The position numbers were made by a program, and so were the translations under genes. Shown here piece by piece: positions 23,801 through 33,503 of a stretch of 64,000 nt of DNA; position 1 is the first letter of the stretch, and every line of letters begins with the position of its first letter. The notes beneath the pieces are model-generated. The model did not search any database. It saw nothing but the letters and a program-made list of their open reading frames with translations, and was not told where the DNA came from. Source of the DNA: Glebionis coronaria (taxonomy: Eukaryota > Streptophyta > Magnoliopsida > Asterales > Asteraceae); the NCBI GenBank assembly GCA_025667525.1, contig JANFOE010002230.1, forward strand, positions 37,477 through 101,476, written 5' to 3'.

Positions 23801-23926
23801 ATTCAAATACTCCACCATCTGAGTGTATTGAGGGAACAAAGTATTATCAGCAACAAGATAAGCAATCATGTTGTGTTGAGACTTGAACCCCAAATCCAAT
23901 TCTGCTGAGTTAAATCTTGGTGCCAT
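20857..23926 (-). pseudogene. Third ORF of element C, unknown function, split by a stop and a frameshift
   Basis: Minus strand from ATG 23926 (MAPRFNSAELDLG). The first 179 codons stop at 23387 just after VCIATG. Reading resumes in that frame and shifts near 23345 into an 834-codon frame (YPRFLQMVFD) that ends at 20857. It contains an N-terminal globular part (QFWNTV, PWVVTEALVRQALHL, LLQCLSPK), a proline/serine-rich middle, a heptad array (SVDKTSLDADRSILGADR), and a C-terminal part rich in tryptophan (LTFDELEHRAYPIW, LQWRLYSAAGVYH). Element D has a homologous ORF at the same place. I recall similar proteins from composite-family transposons carrying database names such as longin-like domain protein, but I see no motif that would support that function. 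Its position downstream of pol is where SIRE elements hold an env-like ORF; I see no clear signal peptide or membrane segment. Confidence 0.75.
22244..22335 (-). repeat. 21-bp phased TCARCGY array inside the third ORF of C (second cluster at 22988-23037)
   Basis: Core starts at 22244, 22265, 22286, 22307 and 22328, exactly 21 bp apart, encoding heptads with VD or AD at the same place. The second cluster has cores at 22988, 23009 and 23030, again 21 bp apart. Spacers differ in each unit. Confidence 0.9.
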
Positions 23927-25171
23927 TGATGAAAGCTGTTAAGTTGATGTATAAAAGATGAAGGTTGATAAGAGAAAAGTGTTAGACAAGAATTATAGAT
24001 ACCCTGTTTTAAAATAGGAGCCAAATTTATAGGAGTGGAGGAATGCACGTGATTGGCCCAAAAATAGGCAAAGATTTTCAAAAATCAATCATGAAAATAT
24101 TGAAAAAGTTTATAAGTTATCTCATGCATTTAATGAAAGTAACAACTCCTAAAATTACGGCTTGAAAATATGTCAAAAAGTTACAACTGGGTAGGTCCCA
24201 TTGTTTGTCAACGGTCAAATATAACCCATCAACGCCCAACGGCTATAATCTTGTCAACGTTCGCCTAAAGCCATGTCAGCGTCCATTTTGGTCACAACAA
24301 CGCTTGGAAAAATCTTGTCAGCGTCCAAAAATAAAATTGTTTTAAAAAGTGAAAAATGACCTTAACAAGTAACTTATCCTAGAGAAGATAACCAAAAGCT
24401 GATAATTATCATAGGGCGGCAAGCACTGTCCAGTTATGCACACTTGCATAAGCAAGATAGACATAACAGTCCTCTAGTGTCCCTTGCTAACCAAAATTCT
24501 TAACAACCAAGTTACCTCATAAAATCCTTGTTACTCCCAGGTAAAACCCATATCAAAAGGATTCCCAAGCCTCCCAACAGACCACAACCAATTCTAGGCC
24601 AAAAATGTCTTGGCAGCATGCAAAGTTGATATACTATGCATGCTACAGTGCCTCATGGTTTAGAAAAACTAACCCATACTCACCAGTGGACACAATCTAG
24701 AATTGTGAAGAGAGTATTCTAAGAATACCCAAGAGTCCTAAAGGTTCCTTAAACCTCCCCTTAAACTATGATACATGAGTTCTCAATAATATATATGAAC
24801 ATTAAAAATTTATGTCAAGATAGGAATATAAATATTCCAACCATCATCCATAAACAAAACATGTCCAAATAGCTCTTCAAAGATCCATAAGCAACTCTGT
24901 ATCCAATGGCATAAAGCTACCATTACCTGCACATTTAGATTAAAAACCACAAAACTAACATTTGTTGCTGACAGCGTCCCGACAACACTTATCAGCGTTG
25001 AAGGAACTCTTGTCAGCGTTAGACAATAATATCTCTCACAACGGCAAAATAACACTTGACAGCGTTACATTTACCTTTGTCAGTGTTAGAAAAATAATGT
25101 GGAAAATCACAAAGACCAATAACAATGCATTATCCTGTACATACTTTTACAAAAAGATTCCAAAACACATA
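23927..25171 (-). other. Noncoding spacer of element C between pol and the third ORF, with two phased arrays
   Basis: No convincing gene. Array 1 has cores at 24208, 24229, 24254, 24276, 24297 and 24318 (spacing 21, 25, 22, 21, 21). Array 2 has cores at 24971, 24992, 25013, 25038, 25059 and 25080 (spacing 21, 21, 25, 21, 21). The spacing is not always a multiple of three, unlike in the coding clusters. The rest (about 24330-24960) is plain AT-rich sequence. Confidence 0.8.
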
Positions 25172-28100
25172 TTAAGTGAGATTAACCATTCCAATATTTG
25201 TTACCAAATATTGAAATCTTCCAGCATCAAAAGGTTTAGTTAATAAATCAGCCACATTTTCCTCTGTGTCTACCCTATCTGGTTGTATTAAACCTTTCTC
25301 AAAGCAATCTCTTATAAAATGATGTCTAATTTCTATGTGTTTGGTTTTAGAATGATGTACAGGATTTTTAATAATGCATAAAGTACTGTTATTGTCCACA
25401 AAAATCTTGGTATGCATAAAATTATACCCATAATCCAACAACTGGTTCTGAATCCATAAGACTTGTCCACAACAAGCAGCTGCAGCAACATATTCTGCTT
25501 CAGTTGTAGAGTTTGCCACCACTGTTTGTTTCTTGCATTGCCAAGATATCAATCTGCTCCCAAGAAATTGGCATCCACCAGTTGTGGATTTCCTATCAAA
25601 CTTGTCACCACCATAGTCACTGTCTGAATATGCAATAAGGTCCAAGGGAGAATCTTTTGGATACCATAATCCAAGATCTGGATAACACCTTAGGTACCTA
25701 AAAATTCTCTTCACAGCAAAAAGGTGACATTCTTTGGGAGTCACTTGATGGCGTGCACATGCACACACAGCAAACATGATGTCAGGTCTTGAGGCTGTAA
25801 GATACATCAATGAACCAATCATTGATCTATAGTGCCTAACATCCACATCCTTTCCAGCTCCAAGTTTTCCCCAAGGGTGTTGTCTATCCATAGGAGTGGA
25901 AGCCTCCTTTTCATGTGGAGAAAAACCATATTTCTTCAAGATTTCAGCTACATACTTATCTTGGGAGATGAAGATACCATCTTCTTTCTGCTGAACTTGT
26001 AAACCTAGAAAGAAGTTCATCTCACCCATTGCACTCATCTTGAATTTATCTGTCATGAGCTTGGAAAAGTCCTCACTCATTTTTGGATCAGTAGACCCAA
26101 AAATGATGTCATCCACATAGACCTGCACAAGTAACACATGTTTTCCTTTCTTCTTTGTAAACAGTGTCTGATCTATGGTGCCCCTCTTGAAACCATTTTC
26201 CACCAAGTAGGTGGACAATGTACCATACCATGCTCTTGGGGCTTGATGAAGTCCATACATTGCTTTCTTCACTCTATAAACCTTGTCTGGATTCTCAGGA
26301 TCTTCAAAACCAGGAGGTTGCATGACATATACTTCCTCAACAATTGTTCCATAGAGGAAAGCACTCTTCACATCCATCTGGTAAACAGTAAAATTCATAC
26401 AAGAGGCATAAGCTAGAAAAATTCTTATAGCTTCAATTCTTGCAACTGGTGCAAAAACTTCTTCATAATCAATTCCTTCCTCTTGTGTATATCCCTGAGC
26501 TACCAAACGTGCCTTGTTTCTGACCACAATGCCTCTTTCATCTTTCTTGTTCCTTAGAACCCATCTTGTCCCAATTGGTCTCACATATCTAGGACAATCA
26601 ACCAGCTCCCAAACATCCTGTATAGCAAATTGGTGAAGCTCATCCTGCATTGCTTCCACCCAACTTGGTTCTTTGAGAGCATCAAAAATCTTCTTGGGTT
26701 CTTCCTGTGACAGAAAACAGGCAAACAAACATGCTTGTACAAGAGGGGTATCAACCTTCTTGTGTATATTGGCAATAAATCCACCAAGACCTTGATGGGA
26801 TCTTCTTGTCTGAACTGGAGCCATGACATCACCAATGATTTGAGAGATGGGGTGATCCTTAGCTGTGGAAGTGAGAACTCCTCCTTCAAAAAGTCTGGTG
26901 TCCTCAATTTCACGCTCCATGTTGCCAATATCTTCTTCAGATTCTTCTTGATCAACAGAAATCTCTTCATGGACATTAGAAGGTCCACCCTGTTCAAAAT
27001 GGGAAGAGAAAAGATGTGCAAAGGTGTCATCAAACTCTGAACCTTGCTTGTCAGCGTTTGGGCTAACAACGCTTGAACTGGTGTTGTCAGCGTTGAAGCC
27101 ATCAGCGTCTGAATTGGTCGTGTCAACGCTTGATTTCCCTTTGTCAGCGCCTGAAGAATCATGCATGTTTGTAGTTGGTGGTATCTGAACACCACCATTA
27201 TCTTTCCTTGCAGCAGTAGCAGCAGCATAATACTCATCTGTCCATATAGGAAGTGTAACAAATTCTTGTGTGGGAGATGATTTAACTGCTGGTGGTCCAT
27301 CCTCCTTAGCAACCTGTATACCTGAAACATTACCAATTCTCTTTTCCAAAACACTTGAAGTTACCTTCACAATGTCTGGATCAGTAACAGGCATATAATT
27401 TAAAGTTCTAGACAAAGGTTCTAAGTCAAACAACCAATTTGGACCACTCTCAGGATCACTAGGTTTACTCTCTAAAAACCTAACATGTACTTTTTCAAGT
27501 ATACGTTTTTCCTTTTTAATGTAAACCCTATATCCTTTACTCTGCACTGAATAACCCATGAAGTAGCCTTCATCACCTTTTGAATCAAATTTACCTAGGG
27601 CCTCACTAGTTTCTAAAACAACTACATGACAACCAAATGGCTTGAGAAAGCCAATATTGGGCTTCCTTCCCCAAAGTAATTCATAAGGTGTCTTATTATG
27701 TATCTTGTTGACCTATGCCCTATTCTGAACATAACAAGCTGTGTTAACAGCTTCAGCCCAAAAGGCTATAGGAAAGTGGGCATCAGCCAACATGGTTCTG
27801 GCTGCTTCAATAAGGGTCCTATTCTTCCTTTCAGCAACTCCATTTTGCTGTGGGGTTCTAGCTATGCTAAACTGCCTAGTAATCCCTTTCTTGGCACAAA
27901 AATCATCTAACAACTGATTTCTAAACTCACCCCCATTGTCACTTCTAATAATTTTGACCTCATTACCATTCTTCTTTTCTATCTGGGTAATAAAATTAAT
28001 CAGACTTAGGGCAGTTTCACTTTTCTTGGCTAAAAAGAAAGTCCATGTAAACCTGGAGTAATCATCAGTAATAACAAAGCAATATGATTTACCCTTCAAA

Positions 28101-28810
28101 CTTTCTATATTAGTTGGACCAAAGAGGTCCATATGCAATAAGTGAAGTGGTTTAGAACTAGAGTGCACCTGTTTAGACCTGAATGAGACCTTGTGCTGCT
28201 TGCCCTTAAGACATGCAACACAAGAGTGGTCATTGTGGAAAGCCTTTTCAGGCAAACCATCAACTAAACCAAGCCTCACAAGCCTATTAATATTCTTAAA
28301 GTTTATGTGCCCTAGTCTCCTGTGCCAAAGATTACTTTCATCTACTGAGGCTTTAGCATACAGACATGACATTTTATTATTTACCTTAATTCCATTAAGA
28401 TTCACATTATATATGTCTTTATGCCTTGGTGTTCTAAAATCTATGTATTTCTCCTCAGGGAGCTTATAATCTTTGCTTAACACCAAGCACTCAGTATCTG
28501 TGAAAAGAACCTTATTTTTGTTATCACACACTTGTGATACACTAAACAAATTATAATCCAGATCTTTTACCAGGAAGACATTCTCAAATCTTAGATTGTT
28601 GGTGACAAGGGTTCCTTTTCCTGTGATTGTTCCATAGCCACCTCCAAAGTATACCTTATCACCATCTTGAATAGGAGAGAAATTGGTCAGATAATCTTCC
28701 TTTCCTGTCATGTGCCTTGAGCATCCACTATCCCAGTATCCATAATCATTGATCTTCTTCTGAATGCCCTGCACATAAAGAAAACACATTAGTTTTCTTT
28801 GGGAACCCAA
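25172..28810 (-). pseudogene. Pol of element C (protease-integrase-RT-RNaseH), one in-frame stop
   Basis: Minus strand. The open frame starts at 28810, overlapping the end of gag by 22 bases in another frame. Protease motif DSGCSRH is near 28730. The integrase zinc-binding part (LWHRRLGHINF, CVACLKGKQH) follows, then the catalytic triad: Asp in HMDLFG, Asp in SDNGGEF, Glu in GVAERKNRT. TAG at 27713-27715 interrupts the frame after YVQNRA; the same frame reopens and runs to 25172. The second part has a heptad array (27051-27151), RT with YVDD near 26115, and RNase H (DSDYGG, TEAEY, FVDNNS), ending GMVNLT. All catalytic residues are present, so the single stop is the only visible lesion. Confidence 0.9.
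27051..27151 (-). repeat. 21/15-bp phased TCARCGY array in pol of element C
   Basis: Core starts at 27051, 27066, 27087, 27102, 27123 and 27144: spacing 15, 21, 15, 21, 21. It lies in the variable linker between integrase and RT, encoding units such as GADK, SVDT, DADG, NADN, NADK. Confidence 0.88.
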
Positions 28811-31674
28811 GCCTTGGAAGACTTGGATTCATTTGGTTGTTCAACAAGAACAGACTTGGTTCTCATAACAACTCCATTTTCATCCCTGTTTGAATGAAAT
28901 TCCCAGTTAACCCCAATTGGTGTTGACAATGCCTTTGAAATATAATGAAACCTGTTGCATGTCATAGAAATACCAGTAGAATTAGGGTTCTGGTCCTGTT
29001 TTGGTCTCCATGTTAAGCTAGTAGAAGCTTTAGACCTATTTCCCTGTGGTTGCAAATACCTAGGTTTAGCAGCGTTTCTATCAGCGCTGAAATTTCTCTT
29101 GTCAGCGCCCCGATTACTCCTATCAGCGTTGAACCTAGGGTTTGCTACAGGAACCCATTGCCTATTGGACCAAGTATTTGACTTTTGAAAAGGTCTTAGG
29201 CCTTGTGTGTTAGACCCTCTAGAAAAGAATGGGGCTGGTCTAACAACTTGTGAACTTTTGTTCACAAAGGTATTGGGTCTGACAGTGTTTGACCTATGTT
29301 GACTTTTGTCAGCGCTGAAATGGTTCCTATCAGCGTTGACATTGGAAGCGTTGACACATTTGTAGGCCAAATGTGAGAAGCTACCACATGTGTAACAAGC
29401 TTTTCTAGACATAGTATTAGGTCTAGAAGCAAAGAAGCCTGTTCCATGGTTACTAACTTGGCTTTTTGGTGACCTAGTATTCCTATACATCTCTGCATAT
29501 TTAACACTAGGTTTTCTAACATATTGTGGGCCAAGGTCAACAGGTTTGCCAGTGGTAGGGTGTGTGATCTTAATAGGTTTAGGATCATCAATTGGTTTTG
29601 TGATTGGTGTGGGCTCATTTGGACTTTCACACAACAACCCTCCCTTAACAAACAAAGTGTGGTTAGCTTTCTTCCACTCTTCTAGGTCAGTCAGCTTTTG
29701 CTGATATTCCTCAACTGGGGAAGTCACTCTAGGTGGAGGAATAAACTCCTCCTCTTGGCATTCTGGCAAGCCAGTCCAAGATAAGTCCTTTGATTGGACA
29801 CCATAGAAATCCCCAGCTGGTGGTGGAACAACAGTATAATTATTCATCCCAATCCCACTCATATCCTTAGAGTCTCTTTGTTTACTAACACACTCTCCTA
29901 GGGATTGTGTGGCCTTATCAAATCTCTGGATTTTAAGACTCACATTATCTTTATTTTTGTTAGCCTCCTCTAACTGAGCTATCAAATCAAGATTTACCCT
30001 ATTTACTATATCTTGAACATCCTTACTCTGATGTAACTCATGTTTTAAGATATTTATTTGATCCTTTAAATCAAACTCCATTTTCTTATACTCAGATACT
30101 GTCTTTTCTGTTTGGGTAAGAGCAACTTGATAGTTAGATACTTTGCATCTTTCAGTACTTGCCTCATCTAATAATTTAACTATCTCTTGTTTTAATTTTT
30201 CAGTATTTAAACGATAACCCTTAGAACAGAAAGCATCATCATATACCTCATTATCTGATGAAGAGGAGGAGTGTGCCATGAGAGCATATTCAACATGCTC
30301 TTCTTTAACTTCAGCAACCAAAGCTCTGTCCTCTTCCTTATTCTTAGCCATCCAGCTCCAATCCCATTCTCCAACACCATCAATTTGTTGAACAGCAACC
30401 ATGGCCTTGGGATCTGGGCTCTTAATCATTTGGCTAGAAGGCTTCCCAGCATCAGATCTTCTTGGAGATCTACATTCCCTCATAAAGTGCCCCATCCTAT
30501 GACAGTTGTAGCACTCCACCTTTGACTTATCAAAGCCAGCAACATCCTTAGCATTAAAGGTCATCTTCTTCTTGAACCTTTTATTGAACCTGTTTGCTCT
30601 TAAACTTACAAGAGCCATAGTCCACTTGATATCCATCTCTTCCAATTGTTCATCACTTATCTGCTCAAGATCTTCATATGTAATCCTTGAATCACTGGGC
30701 AAAGAAGCAATGAATGCACACACAGTATCAAGATCAAAACCAGCAGGTTTAATTCTATCAGCGCCATGATTGTGTGTGTCAGCGCTTGAGTACAAAGCGT
30801 TGACAGGATATGATCCAGCGCTGACAGATTGACATCCAGCGCTGACACCTTGAGATCCAGTTGCTGAATGTCCATAGAAGTTCATGGAATCAAATTGGCC
30901 TTCACTTTGTGAAAAGAAGGCCATGTTGCTGCTGGAAGATTTGTTATCACTTTCCAATTGCCATTCATTCTCCAACAGCCTTAACTTGTTGAAGATGTCA
31001 TCAAACCTGGAAGTCTTGTGGGTGTTATTGACAAGAATGGATCTTGTCTCAATCTTCCATACATCACCAAGGCTTTTGAGAAAAGTAGCATTCAATTCAG
31101 GATCATCAATCTGTTTTCCCATGAAGGAAAGTTGACTTGTGATGTCAAGAAGTCTACTTCTCACACTGCTGAGATTCTCATTAGGTTGAGCTTTAAAGAC
31201 AGCATACTCATGCAATAGTTGCTTCTTCTTTTCTTCTTTTGTATCAGCATTGCCACCATGTGCTACTTCAAGAGCTTCCCAAAGCTCTTTTGCAGACTCA
31301 AAATGTTTGTACTTGTGCTGATTCTCATGACCTAGGGCATGTTTCAATATATTTAAGATTTTCATGTCCACCCTCTTCTTGGCTATATCTTCAACAGCAA
31401 CAGCTCTCCCATCTTCAGGCTTTTCCACCTTATCAGATTCAGGACAATTAGGAACAGCTGTCCTTGTGGCAATAGCAGCAGTGATCTTTGCTGCTTTATC
31501 GAATGTGTTCCCATATTCGATAATTTCCCAAAGAGTGTAGTCATGAATAGCTATGTATTGCTCAAAATTGGACTTCCAAAGCTCAAAGTTCCTGGCATCA
31601 AACATGGGAATTTTGATACTAGGGTTTGAGAAGTTGTTTTGCAGCAAAGCAGGAGGTTGATTTGTGCCAGACAT
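28789..31674 (-). CDS. Gag of element C (961 aa, two zinc knuckles, coiled coil)
   Basis: Minus strand from ATG 31674 (MSGTNQPPALLQNN), intact to TAA at 28789. The N-terminal copia Gag part (FELWKSNFEQYIAIHDYTLW, near residues 30-50) is followed by a UBN2-like domain (about 100-250: KELWEALE, LLDITSQLSFMG, NKLRLLENEW). A first CCHC knuckle CYNCHRMGHFMREC is near 386, a long coiled coil near 495-600, and a second CCHC knuckle CYTCGSFSHLAYKC near 760. The C-terminal third is basic and repeat-bearing (ADR, ADK units) and ends AWVPKEN. Two knuckles and 961 residues make it long for a copia Gag. TCARCGY clusters lie at 29069-29130, 29309-29352 and 30758-30843. The stop codon sits in a branch-point-like ACTAATG just before pol. 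Confidence 0.92.
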   Translation of the reverse strand: MSGTNQPPALLQNNFSNPSIKIPMFDARNFELWKSNFEQYIAIHDYTLWEIIEYGNTFDKAAKITAAIATRTAVPNCPESDKVEKPEDGRAVAVEDIAKKRVDMKILNILKHALGHENQHKYKHFESAKELWEALEVAHGGNADTKEEKKKQLLHEYAVFKAQPNENLSSVRSRLLDITSQLSFMGKQIDDPELNATFLKSLGDVWKIETRSILVNNTHKTSRFDDIFNKLRLLENEWQLESDNKSSSSNMAFFSQSEGQFDSMNFYGHSATGSQGVSAGCQSVSAGSYPVNALYSSADTHNHGADRIKPAGFDLDTVCAFIASLPSDSRITYEDLEQISDEQLEEMDIKWTMALVSLRANRFNKRFKKKMTFNAKDVAGFDKSKVECYNCHRMGHFMRECRSPRRSDAGKPSSQMIKSPDPKAMVAVQQIDGVGEWDWSWMAKNKEEDRALVAEVKEEHVEYALMAHSSSSSDNEVYDDAFCSKGYRLNTEKLKQEIVKLLDEASTERCKVSNYQVALTQTEKTVSEYKKMEFDLKDQINILKHELHQSKDVQDIVNRVNLDLIAQLEEANKNKDNVSLKIQRFDKATQSLGECVSKQRDSKDMSGIGMNNYTVVPPPAGDFYGVQSKDLSWTGLPECQEEEFIPPPRVTSPVEEYQQKLTDLEEWKKANHTLFVKGGLLCESPNEPTPITKPIDDPKPIKITHPTTGKPVDLGPQYVRKPSVKYAEMYRNTRSPKSQVSNHGTGFFASRPNTMSRKACYTCGSFSHLAYKCVNASNVNADRNHFSADKSQHRSNTVRPNTFVNKSSQVVRPAPFFSRGSNTQGLRPFQKSNTWSNRQWVPVANPRFNADRSNRGADKRNFSADRNAAKPRYLQPQGNRSKASTSLTWRPKQDQNPNSTGISMTCNRFHYISKALSTPIGVNWEFHSNRDENGVVMRTKSVLVEQPNESKSSKAWVPKEN
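29069..29352 (-). repeat. TCARCGY clusters in the 3' part of the C gag
   Basis: Cores at 29069, 29081, 29102 and 29123 (12, 21, 21), and at 29282, 29309, 29330 and 29345 (27, 21, 15). They encode SADR, GADK, NADR, SADK-type units in frame. Confidence 0.8.
30758..30843 (-). repeat. TCARCGY cluster in the middle of the C gag
   Basis: Cores at 30758, 30779, 30794, 30815 and 30836: spacing 21, 15, 21, 21. It lies upstream of the first zinc knuckle in the variable linker of Gag. Confidence 0.85.
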
Positions 31675-31764
31675 GATGTTTTTAGGGTTTTGAGAATTTT
31701 AGGGTTTTTAGGGTTTGGTGTTTTAAGGTTCTGCGTTACTTAAAGATCAAAAGTTTCTCAACAA

Positions 31765-31776
31765 GCTCTGATACCA
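31765..31776 (-). other. Primer-binding site of element C (initiator tRNA-Met)
   Basis: Minus strand TGGTATCAGAGC, two bases after the 5' LTR end, the standard copia iMet primer site. Confidence 0.95.
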
Positions 31777-31778
31777 CT

Positions 31779-32300
31779 TGTTGATCCCAAACTTAGATCG
31801 ATTAGCTTTGTGTATACGAGATTAGATCAAGTATAACACGTAGAGAAACCTTTGCTTATGAATAAAGTAACAAAGTGTTATGCGGAATTAACACTTGATC
31901 TAAAACACAATAATGTTAAACAAACTTTCACTTGTATTAGAATAATCGTGTTGATTACAATGAAAGGTTTAACTTGCGAATACTTATGAAAACTGATATT
32001 ATACATTGACCTAAAAGATCTTCTTTTATAGAACAAGAAGTCTTGTACAATAAGCTACGAATCAATTATTCTAGGTAAAGATAAACATAGAAAATACATT
32101 GTCGACTCTATCCTTACTAGAAGTAATCTAGAATATAATAAACGTGTAGCTCACATATTCCATCAGTGCTTGTCTTCAATCTGTCAACGCTTGACTTTAA
32201 CTTGTCAACGCTTATGCTATCAGCGCTCACTTTGCTCTTGTCAACGCTTAAGTTGTTCTTGTCAGCGTTCAAGTGTTCTGGCCTAGATTTATTCCCAACA
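31779..32300 (-). repeat. 5' LTR of element C (522 bp)
   Basis: Looks identical to 20283-20804. TATA box on the minus strand at 32023-32031. An apparent 65-codon open frame on the minus strand across this LTR is made mostly of the phased array and is not a gene. Confidence 0.95.
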
Positions 32301-33503
32301 ATAGAGTTAGACAAGTGATCATGCTAAACATAGAACATGAAAATGTTCTTTCAAAAACTCATGTGTTTTTAATTGTGGCTTTTTCTTCCCATAAGATCAA
32401 TGCATTAGGAATAAATCATAATTGCAATAAGTAAGGTCGTACGATTTGAAAGGTTACTTAGCCTCTAGCGCAAGATCGTTTAAAAGTTTCTCGGGGTTGA
32501 ATAGAGCTCATAGCCAAGGCATAACTTATTGAAGCGGGACGCGAAGATTGTCGATCATCCAAAAAGGCCCTAACAAGGCATGAGGAGCTCTATTTTTGCT
32601 AAAGATCCAAAGATGATGTGAAGTATCATTATTCCTAAATCAATATGAAGGATCGAGACACACGACGAGAAGCTATTACTCCCCTAAAGAATGGAGAAAG
32701 TCTATCCAAAAAGACCCTAACAAGGTATGAGGATAAATATATCAAAGTCCGAAAAGGAGGCGGATCGTTGTATATCAAAATCCAAAGTAAAGATTGAAGA
32801 AAAATGATGAAGTCGTGGTCCAATATGAAGAATCTCTCAAAAACGTCAAGTGAAGAAATTCCAAATATATGAAGAGAAGACCATAATTTCAAGAACGTCT
32901 TCCCAAGATTTGAAGTATGGAGTACATGCCAAATATCGGTCCGAGAAAGGTCTCAAATCGTGAAACGAGTTATGCCAAGATATGAACTTAAGGAGATACA
33001 CGAGAAGCCGTTTTAAAAGATTTTGTCCTTCGGCTAACTATTGATCAAATCGTGCTACTTTGCTTTCGGACTAATAACTACTTAAATAAGTCAATATGAA
33101 TCACTTGTGATCCATGACAAATAGATAAAAAATGCTAGTAACCCATTTCCTTTTATAATAACTAGGATTGCGGGGAGAAAAAGTATTACACAATTTGGAC
33201 GTATGAGTAGTGTTAGCATTGTGACTTGTACCAACAATGATCTTGTTTTTGCACTTAGCATGGAATGTATGACAATCAAGGATGACGAAGTTTACTCTAA
33301 GGGACATTTACTTGTTTCTATTCTTTGACCCTAAAAGTCACTTTTTGTGATGAAAATCATATGTTATGTCTTTACACATCATCATAGTATGTTGCAAGTC
33401 TTCTACTCTTCAAATAAAGGTAAATAAAATTGAACTTTGGTGATGCTTAGATACTTTATTCTAGCATTGCGTGAGGGCACGACAATGGCTTAGTATGGGG
33501 GAG
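32301..33503 (+). other. 3' noncoding region of B unit 1, second part, with polypurine tract
   Basis: Resumes after the second ATAGA. No gene. Block 32425-32900 is similar to 6835-7260 of element A (CGTACGATTTGAAA, AAGGCCCTAACAAGGCATGAGGA). The polypurine tract AGTATGGGGGAG (33492-33503) abuts LTR 2. Confidence 0.75.

Larger units (their letters stand above)
20283..32300 (-). mobile_element. Element C: young Ty1/copia LTR retrotransposon (12,018 bp)
   Basis: Minus strand: 5' LTR (31779-32300), iMet primer site, gag, pol (protease-integrase-RT-RNaseH), noncoding spacer, third ORF, polypurine tract, 3' LTR (20283-20804). The LTRs look identical by eye over 522 bp, which indicates a recent insertion. 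It is the same general kind of element as D: both LTRs start TGTTGATCCC and end in ATTCCCAAC, and the gag-pol junction and third ORF are shared. Short TCARCGY words at 21-bp spacing occur in every part of it. Confidence 0.95.

Noticed and set aside
20667..32269. CRISPR array, because of the regular short repeats
   Set aside because: The conserved core is only 8-10 bp, spacers are about 12 bp, and the host is a eukaryote; it is a phased motif in a retrotransposon.
32117..32314. 65-codon ORF with NADK/SVDK repeats across the C LTR
   Set aside because: It runs from flanking element B DNA through the LTR array; a by-product of the 21-bp phasing, not a gene.
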